From contig DDYB01000011.1 in the NCBI GenBank assembly GCA_002347265.1, positions 86,985 to 150,984 on the forward strand: a stretch of DNA of 64,000 nt. The letters are read 5' to 3'. Below, piece by piece: positions 25,632 to 34,958 of this stretch (within the stretch, counting starts at the first letter, position 1; every line of letters starts with the position of its first letter). The notes below the pieces were generated by a model that saw only the letters and a list, made by a program, of their open reading frames with translations, did no database searches and was not told where the DNA came from. The translations under genes were made by a program, and so were the position numbers. Source of the DNA: Desulfobacteraceae bacterium UBA2245. GTDB taxonomy: Bacteria > Desulfobacterota > Desulfobacteria > Desulfobacterales > UBA2245.

Positions 25632-26054
25632 ATGGCGAAGGTTTTTCGGCCAAGCACGCGAGAATCAAGTATTTTATCAAAGATTGAATCCTCAAAGGAA
25701 CATATGCGCCGGAAAGCCATCAACAGCGTTCGGGATTGTCAGGAAACCCTGAGCAATGCCGTGGCCATGAAACTGATTGAATCCGGATTGATTGAAACCG
25801 TCAATAAAGGCGCCATTGAAGAACAGATCGGTTTCTGCCTCGAAAAGCTGACGCGTTCGGACGATTTTGATATTGATTATCAGATGGCGCCGTACAGAAA
25901 TCTGGTTCCCAATCCGAATGTCGTCGGTTTGTATCTGACGGCTTTTGTCGTTGAAAAGCTCATCAGCCACAAGGATGTGGTGGATATTTACGGTTCCGAT
26001 GAAGAAATCTATTATTGCATCAATCAACAGGTCAAAAAATTCATCCCCGAATAA
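25632..26054 (+). CDS. Hypothetical protein, 140 aa
   Basis: Start ATG 25632 follows AAAAAGGG. The product begins MAKVFRPSTRESSILSKIES and is alpha-helical, with motifs MRRKAINSVRDCQETLSNAV, EEQIGFCLEKL and NPNVVGLYLTAFVVEKLISH. It has no signal or transmembrane segment. Its stop TAA shares a base with the ATG of the next gene (TAATG), showing translational coupling with an MBL-fold RNase Z-like protein. No family is recognised. Confidence 0.75.
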   Translation: MAKVFRPSTRESSILSKIESSKEHMRRKAINSVRDCQETLSNAVAMKLIESGLIETVNKGAIEEQIGFCLEKLTRSDDFDIDYQMAPYRNLVPNPNVVGLYLTAFVVEKLISHKDVVDIYGSDEEIYYCINQQVKKFIPE

Positions 26055-27040
26055 TGCGCCCGCTGTTTCACCCGCGGCCGGTCAACGGCCCCTTTGATGA
26101 TCCCGGACTTTACATTTCCTTTCTCTTCGACCGCAGAGCCCTGATGTTCGATCTGGGCGACATTCATGCCCTGTCCGCCCGGGAAGCGCTCAAGATCTCC
26201 CATGTCTTTGTCACCCATGCCCACATGGACCATTTCAACGGCTTTGACCGGTTGCTGAGGCTGTGCCTGGGGCGCCGGAAAGACCTATATCTTTACGGGC
26301 CCGAAGGATTCCTTAAAAACGTGGAAGGAAAGCTCGCCGGCTACGCATGGAACCTGGTGAACGGGTATGAAAACATTCTGAACCTTTATGTCGCGGAGAT
26401 TCATGAAAAGCACCGGATCACACGAAAATATTCCAGCGGCAGGCGTTTTGCCGCAGACGGCGAGGTCCGATCGGATTTTCACGGAACACTTTTAAAAGAA
26501 ACCGGTTTTTCGGTGTCGGCGGCGATCCTCGATCATCAGATCCCCTGTCTCGGCTTCAGCCTGGAAGAACATTTTCATGTCAATATCCGCGGCGAGGTCC
26601 TGGATTCCCTGGGATTTTCAACCGGTCCCTGGCTTCAGGAATTCAAACAGGCGCTCTACGCCGGCAGCACGGCCGGCGAGATTCAGGTTCCCGGACAATT
26701 CGAACCGTTCCGCATCCAAGAACTTGCCGAAAAAATCGCCATCATCTCCAGGGGGCAGAAGATCTCCTATGTGGCTGATGCGGGCTTTCACAGCGATAAT
26801 GCCGAAAAAATCATCGCGCTGACCCGGGATTCGGACGTCCTGTTTATCGAGGCCGCCTTTCTGGAAGCGGACCTGCCGCAGGCGAGGAGGAAATTTCATC
26901 TTACGGCCGCTCAGGCCGGAATGCTCGCGGCCCAAGCCGGCGTCAGACGGCTGGAGGTGTTCCATTTTTCGCCGCGCTATTCCGGAAATGAAAACGCCCT
27001 GAGAGACGAGGCCCGCAGAACGTTTGAGAACCCTGCATAA
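26054..27040 (+). CDS. MBL-fold, ribonuclease Z-like protein
   Basis: The 328-residue protein (MRPLFHPRPVNGPFDDPGLY) has the metallo-beta-lactamase zinc motif FVTHAHMDHFNGFDRLL near residue 58. YVADAGFHSDNAEKI, HLTAAQAGMLAA and FHFSPRYSG follow, the latter like the RNase Z closing motifs. RNase Z trims tRNA 3' trailers; many MBL relatives do not, and the variable exosite is not clear here. It is coupled to the preceding small protein through TAATG. The middle region has an extra stretch not seen in E. coli RNase BN. Confidence 0.78.
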   Translation: MRPLFHPRPVNGPFDDPGLYISFLFDRRALMFDLGDIHALSAREALKISHVFVTHAHMDHFNGFDRLLRLCLGRRKDLYLYGPEGFLKNVEGKLAGYAWNLVNGYENILNLYVAEIHEKHRITRKYSSGRRFAADGEVRSDFHGTLLKETGFSVSAAILDHQIPCLGFSLEEHFHVNIRGEVLDSLGFSTGPWLQEFKQALYAGSTAGEIQVPGQFEPFRIQELAEKIAIISRGQKISYVADAGFHSDNAEKIIALTRDSDVLFIEAAFLEADLPQARRKFHLTAAQAGMLAAQAGVRRLEVFHFSPRYSGNENALRDEARRTFENPA

Positions 27041-27176
27041 AATGACGTTCCGAATTCTGAAAGATTGTTTCTTTGCGCCCTGCCGCGTCCCGACCAGCCG
27101 GCAAAAAGCCTTTCCACAAATTTGAGTTATTGTCGTTCAGGACGAAAACCGCCCGGCCGCTGGCGGATCACTCAAC

Positions 27177-28316
27177 TCAGGCCATGTAAAATGCCCTTAT
27201 CCGGTCTACCACATAGGCCTGCTGGTCTTCTGTCAGATCCGGATAAACGGGAAGGGCCAGGGTGCTTTGAGCGGCTTTTTCGGACTCGGGAAAATCTCCG
27301 GGCCGGTATCCGAGGTCTGAAAAGCACGCCTGTAGATGCAGCGGCACAGGATAATAGATTTCGTTTCCAACACCCGCTTCGGATAAAAACCGGCGCAATT
27401 CATCCCGTCCTTCGGAAACCCGGATCACAAACTGATTGTAAATATGCCGGCTTTGATTTTCCAGAGGAAGCCGGACCCGGTCCATCAGCCCGGCGGATTC
27501 AAAGAGCTCCCGGTACCGGGCCGCATTTTGCTGCCGCTTCCAGGTCCAGGCATCCAGATACTTGAGCTTGATCGATACAACGGCCGCCTGCAGAGCGTCG
27601 AGCCGGAAATTGCCGCCGACAAACTGATGGTAGTATTTCTGCTGGGCGCCATGGTTTCGAAGGGTGCAAAGTCGTTCAAACCGCTCCGCATCCTGGGTGG
27701 TGACCATGCCCCCGTCCCCGAAAGCACCCAGATTTTTGGAAGGAAAAAACGAGAAACATCCGAAATCCCCGATGGATCCGGCGCGACGTCCCTGATATTC
27801 GGCGCCGATGGCCTGAGCCGCATCCTCGATAACCACGAGGCGGTTCTGCCGTGCGATTCGAACAATCGGCGCCATCTCGGCGCACTGACCGTACAGGTGG
27901 ACCGGAATCACGGCCCGCAGGCTGCTGCGCTCCGCATCCGTCATTCGGTCAATTTGAAGCGCCAGTTGTTCCGGATCGATATTGTATGTCTGCGGGTCGA
28001 TATCGACGAATACAGGCTTAGCTCCGGTCCTGACCACGGATCCGGCGGTGGCAAAAAACGTATACGGGGTGGTGAGCACGCCGTGACCCGGTCCGATGCC
28101 GCAGGCCATCAGGCAGAGCAGCAGGGCATCGCTGCCCGAGGAAACGCCTACCGCATGAGCGCTTTGGCAATAGGATGCAATCCGCGTTTCCAGCCGCTGC
28201 ACCCAGGGTCCCAGAATAAACTGCTGGCTTTCGTAAATCTCCTCGGTCACGCTGAGGATCTCTTCTTTAAGCAGCTGGTACTGCGGTTTCAAATCCAACA
28301 AAGGCACATTCATCAT
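27177..28316 (-). CDS. DegT/DnrJ/EryC1/StrS-family aminotransferase
   Basis: The 379-residue PLP enzyme converts a keto-sugar nucleotide to an amino sugar. It has an N-terminal VPLLDLKPQYQLLKEEI, the aldolase-like fold (FFATAGSVVRTGAKPVFVDI, EDAAQAIGAEY) and the PLP lysine region FSFFPSKNLGAFGDGG. It follows the ManC-like gene on the same strand, 38 bp apart, so a GDP-linked sugar such as perosamine or a related 4-amino sugar is possible. The specific substrate is not determined. A second family member, kdnA, lies at 56651. Confidence 0.9.
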   Translation of the reverse strand: MMNVPLLDLKPQYQLLKEEILSVTEEIYESQQFILGPWVQRLETRIASYCQSAHAVGVSSGSDALLLCLMACGIGPGHGVLTTPYTFFATAGSVVRTGAKPVFVDIDPQTYNIDPEQLALQIDRMTDAERSSLRAVIPVHLYGQCAEMAPIVRIARQNRLVVIEDAAQAIGAEYQGRRAGSIGDFGCFSFFPSKNLGAFGDGGMVTTQDAERFERLCTLRNHGAQQKYYHQFVGGNFRLDALQAAVVSIKLKYLDAWTWKRQQNAARYRELFESAGLMDRVRLPLENQSRHIYNQFVIRVSEGRDELRRFLSEAGVGNEIYYPVPLHLQACFSDLGYRPGDFPESEKAAQSTLALPVYPDLTEDQQAYVVDRIRAFYMA

Positions 28317-28354
28317 GTTTGACTTTCATAAGAAATTAATCGCCACAGTCCTGC

Positions 28355-29710
28355 TCACCGAATCTCCACCTGAACGATGCTCGCAGGATTCTTTTGACGG
28401 TTGGAAACAAAAACCGGGGTGGTTCCGACAAAGCTGGCGCTCTGCCCCTTGGTGAGCACCCTCTCGGAGCCGGCGATTTTAAACTGAACCGTTCCGCCGG
28501 CAACCATCACATGAACCAGCGAGGCGGCCTGAGCCTCCAGGCGGATCGAAGCCCCCGGATCAATCGCCAGACGAAGAATGGTGACGGATTCGCTTTCATT
28601 CACCGTGGTCCGGCTTCCCCAGGGCGTATGCTCGGTGACATGAACGTAGTATTCCCTGCGATCTCTTTGTTTCAGCGCCGCCACGATATCTTTGACATCC
28701 CGGCTTTCTTCCATTCCGGAAACAAACACGCAATCCATCGTTTCCACAATCACCAGGTCCGAGACATGATGGGTTGCAATCAAACGTTGATCGCCGCGGA
28801 TCAGGCATCCCCGGGTGTCTTTTGAAATCACATCGCCGCTGAAAACATTCCGATTCTCATCCTTTGGCAGAAAATCATACAATGATTTCCAGGATCCGAT
28901 GTCGCTCCAGCCGAAGTCCGAAGCCAGGACCACGGCCTTTTCGGTCTTTTCCATGATCGCACGGTCAATCGAAATACCCGCAAGATCGGCATAGGCTTTA
29001 TCCGACGGCCCTTCATTCTCAAGGGCCGACCGCATCTTTTCAAGCAGCTCCGGGCAGTGGCGCTGAAACTCATCCATCATCACCGAGGCTTTAAAAGCGA
29101 ACATGCCGCTGTTCCAGAAAAAATTACCCGCCTCTATATAGGCCTGCGCCGTGTCGCGATCCGGTTTTTCGACAAACCGCCGGACCTTCGAAGCCCCTTC
29201 TTCAATGCAGGCCCCGGTTTCAATATATCCGTATCCGGTCTCCGGACAATGCGGCGTGATGCCGAAGGTGACAATGTGTCCCTGCCGCGCCAGAGAAACA
29301 GCCGATGCAAGCCGCTGTTGAAACCCGCTGACATCCTCTATCACATGATCGGCCGGGAATATGCATACCACCGCATCCGGTTCCTGCCTGAGAATGTGAA
29401 ACAGGGCCAGTAAAACGGCCGGCGCCGTATTGCGGCCGCAGGGTTCGGAAATGATCCTGCCCTCGGCCCTGATGCCGATCCCCTCCATGTGCCGCGCCAT
29501 CTCGTGCGCATGCTCCCGGCCGCAGACAACTCTCATCCGCTCGAGTTCGAGGACCGGCGCCAGCCGTTTGATCGTGTTTTGCACCAGCGAATCCCCGCCG
29601 ATAAACTTCACGAGCTGCTTGGGCTGCCTGTCCCTGGAAACCGGCCATAAACGGGTTCCGCTGCCGCCGGCCAGCAATACCGCATAAACCGGCAGTTGAT
29701 CATCCGCCAT
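28355..29710 (-). CDS. manC: ManC-like: mannose-1-phosphate guanylyltransferase with degenerate isomerase domain
   Basis: The 451-residue protein begins MADDQLPVYAVLLAGGSGTR, followed by LWPVSRDRQPKQL, FPADHVI, RRFVEKPD and FAFKASVMMDE: the GDP-mannose pyrophosphorylase domain. AGGAGG precedes ATG 29710. The C-terminal cupin that in bifunctional proteins is mannose-6-phosphate isomerase keeps its start (TPWGSRTTV), but the metal-binding stretch normally reading MHHHRAEHW is replaced by LEAQAASLVHVMV. The tail is also about 20 residues short. The first activity is probably retained; the isomerase is probably not. The start overlaps the last 11 bp of dnaE. Confidence 0.86.
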   Translation of the reverse strand: MADDQLPVYAVLLAGGSGTRLWPVSRDRQPKQLVKFIGGDSLVQNTIKRLAPVLELERMRVVCGREHAHEMARHMEGIGIRAEGRIISEPCGRNTAPAVLLALFHILRQEPDAVVCIFPADHVIEDVSGFQQRLASAVSLARQGHIVTFGITPHCPETGYGYIETGACIEEGASKVRRFVEKPDRDTAQAYIEAGNFFWNSGMFAFKASVMMDEFQRHCPELLEKMRSALENEGPSDKAYADLAGISIDRAIMEKTEKAVVLASDFGWSDIGSWKSLYDFLPKDENRNVFSGDVISKDTRGCLIRGDQRLIATHHVSDLVIVETMDCVFVSGMEESRDVKDIVAALKQRDRREYYVHVTEHTPWGSRTTVNESESVTILRLAIDPGASIRLEAQAASLVHVMVAGGTVQFKIAGSERVLTKGQSASFVGTTPVFVSNRQKNPASIVQVEIR

Positions 29711-32700
29711 TTGAAAACCTCCTTCGGTTGGCGTTCCCGCCCTTTGCCGCAGAATGAATCGCATCCGCAGCGGGCCGGCATCGGGTTTCAAGCGCATCAG
29801 AGCCCAGCAGGCCATTGATTTCCCGATGCAGCGCAGCGCCGACCTTGAGCCGGCAGACATCCGGCAGACTCACAATGGTCTCGGTCCGGCCGGGGTCTTT
29901 CAGGTGCATATAGACATCGCAGGTTCCCGGATATTTAGAGAATATTTCTTTAAGGCGCAGAAGCATTTCACGCCCGGCACGGGAAACATCCACCTTCACA
30001 TGAACGCTGGCCGTCCAGGTCTCTTCGGCCTTGTCCATGGAAATCACGGTATCGGCCAGCAGCTTGACGCTGTTTTCCTCTTTTTGAATCCGGCCCTGAA
30101 TCAATATGGGGGAATCATCCACCAGCAAGTCCCGTGCAGCGGCAAAAACCGATGAGAAAACGGTCGCCTCGATTGAACCGTTCAGATCTTCCAGGGTGAC
30201 GAACCCCATGATCTCCTTTTTTTTGGTCTGAATGGTTTTGACATGTCCCACAAGGCCCCCGATTCTCACGGCTTCCCCGTCGGCTTTTTCCCGGATCGTC
30301 AGAGAATCCGCATTGGTGAATTTTTCCAGCGTATCGCGGAATCTGGCCAGCGGGTGTCCGGAAATATAAAACCCCAGGGATTCCTTCTCAAATGCGAGTT
30401 TCTGATTCGAGTCCCATTCGGCGATATCGGGAAGCGGGGGAATATTCAAGGCCGCCAGGTCCTGATCCGCATTGTCAAACAACCCCATCTGGGGATCGAT
30501 CCTTTCCTTCTGAACCCTCTGCCCGTGGTCCAGGGCATCGTCCAGAATGGCGATCAGCTGTGAACGCCGGGCTCCGGTAGAGTCAAAAGCCCCGCATTGA
30601 ATCAGGCCTTCAAGTACCCGCCGGTTGACCTTGCGCAGGTCCACCCGCTCGCAGAATTCGAATAATGAGCCGAATTTTCCCTGGTTGCGCGCTTCGACAA
30701 TCGCGTCAATGGCCCCTTCCCCCACGTTTTTCACCGCCACCAGCCCGAAGCGGATGCCGGATCCGGCAACGGTGAAAGTTTTTCCGCTTTCGTTGATGTC
30801 CGGGGGGAGAACCGGAATTCCATGATCCCGGCACTCGCCGATGAATTTGACCACCCCGTCGGTGGAATGCATTTCGCTGGTCAGCAGGGCGGCCATGAAT
30901 TCAACGGGAAAATGGGCCTTGAGATAGGCGGTTTGAAAGGCGATCAGGGCGTAGGCGGCGCTGTGAGATTTGTTGAATCCGTATCCGCTGAACTTTTCTA
31001 TCAGGTCAAAAATCGTCGCCGCCTTGTCCGTGGAAATATGGTTTTTCTCGGCGCCGGTTACGAATTTCTCTTTCTGCTTCGCCATGACGTCGGCAAGTTT
31101 TTTCCCCATGGCCTTTCTCAGGCCGTCGGCATCGGCCATGCTGAAGCCGGCCAGGGCTCCGGCGATCTTCATCGCCTGCTCCTGGTAAAGAATGACCCCG
31201 TAAGTTTCTTTTAAAATCGGCTCCAGTTCGGGCAGAAGATACTCGACTTTCCGGCGGCCGTGCTTCCGCTCGACGAAATCATCCACCATTCCGCTTCCCA
31301 TCGGTCCGGGACGGTACAAGGCCACCAGCGCGGTAATTTCGTCAAATCGTTCGGGTTTCAGACGGATCAGGAGATCCTTCATCCCCGAACTTTCAAGCTG
31401 AAATACGCCCGTCGTATCCCCGGCCGACAGCAACCGGTAGACATCCGGATCGCTGAAATCCAGATCGGCCATATCCGGCGGCGTTTTTCCCTGAGCGGAT
31501 ATCAGCGAAAGCGCGTCTGCAATCACGGTGAGGTTTCTCAACCCCAGAAAATCGAATTTGACCAGCCCGATTTTTTCCACGATCTTCATGTCGAACTGGG
31601 TCACCACCTCGCCTTTTTTGCCGCGATACAGGGGCAGGTATTCCACCAGCGGCTTGTCGGCGATCACCACTCCGGCGGCATGGGTGGATGCATGACGGGG
31701 GAGCCCTTCCAGGACGCGGCATATGCTGATCAGATCCGCAACCTCGGGTTTTTCCTCGGCCATCTGAGCCAGGCGGGGTTCCTGCTTCAAAGCGGCATCC
31801 AGGCCGATGTTGAGAACGTCGGGAACCATTTTGGCGATGGCGTCCACCTGGGCCAGAGGAATTCCCAGAGCCCGGCCGACATCGCGGATCACGAGCCGCG
31901 TCTTGAGTTTTCCGAAGGTGATGATCTGCGCCACGTAATCGCCGCCGCCGTATCGGTCGACCACGTATTTAAAGACCTTTTCCCGGCCGTTGATGCAAAA
32001 ATCCACGTCAATGTCCGGCATGCTGATCCGGGCGGGATTCAGGAAGCGTTCAAAAATCAGTCCGTGAACCAGCGGATCCAGATCGGTGATTCCAAGACAA
32101 TAGGCGACCAGGCTTCCGGCCGCCGACCCCCGGCCGGGTCCGACCGGAACGCCGTTCTCCTTGGCATACCGGATAAAGTCGGCGACGATCAGAAAATAGC
32201 CGGGAAATCCCATCTGGTTGATCATGGCGATCTCATAATTCAGACGCTCTTCATAAGCCGTCCGGTCCGCCAGGGGATTCCTCGCCAGTATCCGCCGCCA
32301 TATGTTTTCAAATCCTTCTCTTGTCTGTTTCTCGAAGATCGCCTCGGGAACCAGACCGGAGTCATCTTCGAATTTCGGGAAATGGTAGGTTTTAAAATCA
32401 AAGGAGACATCGCATCGATCGGCAATAGCCCCGGTGTGTTCGATCGCGCCGGCAAATCGCCCCAGCTCGGAGATCATCTGTTCCGGAGATTTGAAATACA
32501 GCTGATCGGTCGGGAATTTAAACCGATCCGTGTCGTGAATGGTTTTTCCGGTCTGAATGCACAGCAGAACGTCGTGGGCCCGGACATCCCCCTTGTCCAG
32601 ATAGTGACAGTCATTGGTGGCTACCAGAGGAATGGAGAACTGCCGTCCGATATCGCACAGAATCTCATTGACCTCGTCCTGAGCCGGAATGCCGTTTTTC

Positions 32701-33239
32701 TGAAGTTCCAGATAAAAGTTCCCCTCTCCGAACAGCTTTGAGTAAAAACAAGCGACATCTCCGGCCTTATCCAGGCTGCCTTCCTGAATGGCCATGGGAA
32801 TCTCTCCGTGAAGGCAGGCGGACAGGGCGATCAGTCCCTCGCTGTGAGCCTGAAGGAGCTCACGGTCGATTCTGGGACGGTAATAAAAGCCTTCGTTCTG
32901 AGCGACGGAGGCCAGCTTGCATAGATTCCGGTACCCGTGCAGATCTCTGGCCAGGAGCACCAGATGTGACAACCCCTTGGCATCCGCGGGCGTTTTGTCC
33001 GTCAGACGCCGGGGCGCGACATAGCATTCGCATCCGATGACCGGCTTGATTCCGGCCCGACAGGCTGCCTCGTAAAACTCCAGCACGCCGAACATCGTGC
33101 CGTGATCGGTAATGGCGACGGCCTTCATTCCGTATTCGGCCGCTCTCTTCAGCATGGATTCAATGCGCAGAGCCCCGTCAAGCAGGCTGTACTGCGTATG
33201 CACATGAAGATGGACGAAACCTGAAATCAAATCACTCAT
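29700..33239 (-). CDS. dnaE: DNA polymerase III alpha subunit
   Basis: The 1179-residue replicative polymerase subunit. It begins with a PHP domain (FVHLHVHTQYSLLDGALRI, VAITDHGTMFG). The catalytic core contains GPGRGSAAGSLVAY and the active-site PDIDVDFCINGREKV (about residues 405-420). A helix-hairpin-helix and OB-fold region follow (VRIGGLVGHVKTIQTKK). The length matches DnaE1. It lies 21 bp after guaB and overlaps the ManC-like gene by 11 bp, suggesting one transcript. Confidence 0.96.
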   Translation of the reverse strand: MSDLISGFVHLHVHTQYSLLDGALRIESMLKRAAEYGMKAVAITDHGTMFGVLEFYEAACRAGIKPVIGCECYVAPRRLTDKTPADAKGLSHLVLLARDLHGYRNLCKLASVAQNEGFYYRPRIDRELLQAHSEGLIALSACLHGEIPMAIQEGSLDKAGDVACFYSKLFGEGNFYLELQKNGIPAQDEVNEILCDIGRQFSIPLVATNDCHYLDKGDVRAHDVLLCIQTGKTIHDTDRFKFPTDQLYFKSPEQMISELGRFAGAIEHTGAIADRCDVSFDFKTYHFPKFEDDSGLVPEAIFEKQTREGFENIWRRILARNPLADRTAYEERLNYEIAMINQMGFPGYFLIVADFIRYAKENGVPVGPGRGSAAGSLVAYCLGITDLDPLVHGLIFERFLNPARISMPDIDVDFCINGREKVFKYVVDRYGGGDYVAQIITFGKLKTRLVIRDVGRALGIPLAQVDAIAKMVPDVLNIGLDAALKQEPRLAQMAEEKPEVADLISICRVLEGLPRHASTHAAGVVIADKPLVEYLPLYRGKKGEVVTQFDMKIVEKIGLVKFDFLGLRNLTVIADALSLISAQGKTPPDMADLDFSDPDVYRLLSAGDTTGVFQLESSGMKDLLIRLKPERFDEITALVALYRPGPMGSGMVDDFVERKHGRRKVEYLLPELEPILKETYGVILYQEQAMKIAGALAGFSMADADGLRKAMGKKLADVMAKQKEKFVTGAEKNHISTDKAATIFDLIEKFSGYGFNKSHSAAYALIAFQTAYLKAHFPVEFMAALLTSEMHSTDGVVKFIGECRDHGIPVLPPDINESGKTFTVAGSGIRFGLVAVKNVGEGAIDAIVEARNQGKFGSLFEFCERVDLRKVNRRVLEGLIQCGAFDSTGARRSQLIAILDDALDHGQRVQKERIDPQMGLFDNADQDLAALNIPPLPDIAEWDSNQKLAFEKESLGFYISGHPLARFRDTLEKFTNADSLTIREKADGEAVRIGGLVGHVKTIQTKKKEIMGFVTLEDLNGSIEATVFSSVFAAARDLLVDDSPILIQGRIQKEENSVKLLADTVISMDKAEETWTASVHVKVDVSRAGREMLLRLKEIFSKYPGTCDVYMHLKDPGRTETIVSLPDVCRLKVGAALHREINGLLGSDALETRCRPAADAIHSAAKGGNANRRRFSNGG

Positions 33240-33260
33240 AGATCAACGCTGAAATCCGAA

Positions 33261-34724
33261 TTAATCCAGGCGGTAATTGGGCGCTTCCTTGGTGATGATC
33301 ACGTCGTGAACATGACTTTCCCTCAGACCGGCGGCGCTGATCTTGATAAACCGCGCCTTCTCCATGAGTTCCTGAAGACTGGCGCAGCCCAGATATCCCA
33401 TGCCTGCCTTCAGACCGCCGATCAGCTGGGACAGATGCAACGAAATCGAACCGGTGTACGGCACGCGGCCCACGATGCCTTCAGGAACCAGTTTGTCGTC
33501 TTCGGGTTCCTCTCCCTGATAGTAGCGGTCCTTGCTGCCCTGTTTCATGGCTTCCAGGGAGCCCATGCCTCGATAGACCTTGTAACTTCGGCCCTGATAA
33601 AGAATCATCTCTCCCGGGCTCTCTTCGGAGCCGGCCAGCAGATTGCCGATCATGACCGTTTGAGCGCCGGCGGCCAGCGCCTTGGTGATATCCCCGGAAA
33701 ATTTGATGCCGCCGTCGGCGATCAGAGGAACGCCGGTTTTCTGTGAAATTTCCCGGCAATTCATGATGGCGGTCAGCTGCGGAACTCCGACGCCGGCCAC
33801 AATCCGGGTGGTGCAGATCGAACCGGGTCCGATTCCCACCTTGACTGCGTCCACACCCGCTTTGATCAGGGCTTCGGCGCCGTCTGACGTGGCCACGTTG
33901 CCGGCGATCAGCTCGATTCCGGAAAAGGTGGATTTAAGCGTTCTGACAGCTTGCATGACATTGTTGGAATACCCGTGCGAGGTATCGATGAGAATCACGT
34001 CGGCGCCCGCATGCAGCAGGGCTTCGGCGCGAGATTCCATATCAGGCCCGACCCCGACGGCGGCGCCGACGCGCAAACGGCCCATGGAGTCTTTGGAGGC
34101 GTCCGGAAATTTTTTAATCTTTTCGATATCCTTGATGGTGATCATGCCCCTGAGGCGGCCCTGCTGGTCCACCACCAGCAGCTTTTCAATCCGGTGCTTG
34201 TGAAGCAGTTTCTTGCTCTCCTCCAGGTTGATCCCTTCGGACACGGTCACCAGGTTATCCTTGGTCATCACATCAGAGACCTTCTTGTCCAGATCGGTTT
34301 CAAACCGAAGATCCCGGTTGGTAACGATTCCGACCAACTGGTCCCCACGGGTTACCGGAACACCGGAGATGCGGTACCGGGCCATCAGATCCAGGACCTG
34401 ACGAACCGTCTCGTCCGGATGAATCGTCACCGGATCGATAATCATGCCGCTCTCGGACTTCTTGACCTGATCGACCTCCCGGGCCTGATCCTCGATGCTC
34501 ATGTTGCGGTGAATGAACCCCAGGCCGCCGGCACGGGCCATGCTGATGGAGGTTCTGGCCTCTGTCACCGTATCCATCGCCGCGCTGACAATCGGTATCT
34601 GCAATGAAATATTTCTGGTCAGTTGGGTCCTGACGTTCACGTCCTTGGGCAAAACCGCCGAAAAACATGGAAGCAGCAGTACATCGTCAAACGAATATGC
34701 TTCTTCAAGCAATAAACTTGTCAT
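33261..34724 (-). CDS. guaB: Inosine-5'-monophosphate dehydrogenase
   Basis: The 487-residue enzyme oxidises IMP to XMP, the first committed step to guanine nucleotides. It starts MTSLLLEEAYSFDDVLLLP at ATG 34724 behind GGAGGA. Two CBS domains are inserted (TVRQVLDLMARYRISGVPVT, KLLHKHRIEKLLVVD), and the active-site loop reads GVGPGSICTTRIVAGVGVPQ. A flap with KDRYYQ is present near the end. It is the first gene of the guaB-dnaE-manC-degT cluster. Confidence 0.96.
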   Translation of the reverse strand: MTSLLLEEAYSFDDVLLLPCFSAVLPKDVNVRTQLTRNISLQIPIVSAAMDTVTEARTSISMARAGGLGFIHRNMSIEDQAREVDQVKKSESGMIIDPVTIHPDETVRQVLDLMARYRISGVPVTRGDQLVGIVTNRDLRFETDLDKKVSDVMTKDNLVTVSEGINLEESKKLLHKHRIEKLLVVDQQGRLRGMITIKDIEKIKKFPDASKDSMGRLRVGAAVGVGPDMESRAEALLHAGADVILIDTSHGYSNNVMQAVRTLKSTFSGIELIAGNVATSDGAEALIKAGVDAVKVGIGPGSICTTRIVAGVGVPQLTAIMNCREISQKTGVPLIADGGIKFSGDITKALAAGAQTVMIGNLLAGSEESPGEMILYQGRSYKVYRGMGSLEAMKQGSKDRYYQGEEPEDDKLVPEGIVGRVPYTGSISLHLSQLIGGLKAGMGYLGCASLQELMEKARFIKISAAGLRESHVHDVIITKEAPNYRLD

Positions 34725-34882
34725 ATCTTCCTCCGGACAACTATCCGTTTTTATGGGGGACACATCATTTCAACCGGCCATGCGGCGCCGGCGCATGCAA
34801 CCCTGCCGTTCGGGGCAGCCGACACCGAATATATCCGTATCGAATAGCAAATGCCATAGGCTTTCGCAACGATTTATTGACC

Positions 34883-34909
34883 TTGACAAGGAATCGAAAC
34901 ACATAATAC
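34883..34909 (+). promoter_or_regulatory. Possible promoter of the YciO-like gene
   Basis: TTGACA (34883-34888) is followed by TAATAC after 15 bp (34904-34909), or TACAAA after 18 bp, in an AT-rich stretch 50-75 bp before ATG 34959. Confidence 0.35.
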
Positions 34910-34958
34910 AAATTAAAAAAATATTAAATATTCCCATAAATTCAACCGGAAACCGGGC

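Noticed and set aside
27444..28322. 292-codon plus-strand frame
   Set aside because: Antisense to the DegT aminotransferase; no recognisable motif.
31260..32741. 493-codon open frame on the plus strand
   Set aside because: It is antisense to the well-conserved dnaE and has no protein-like features.
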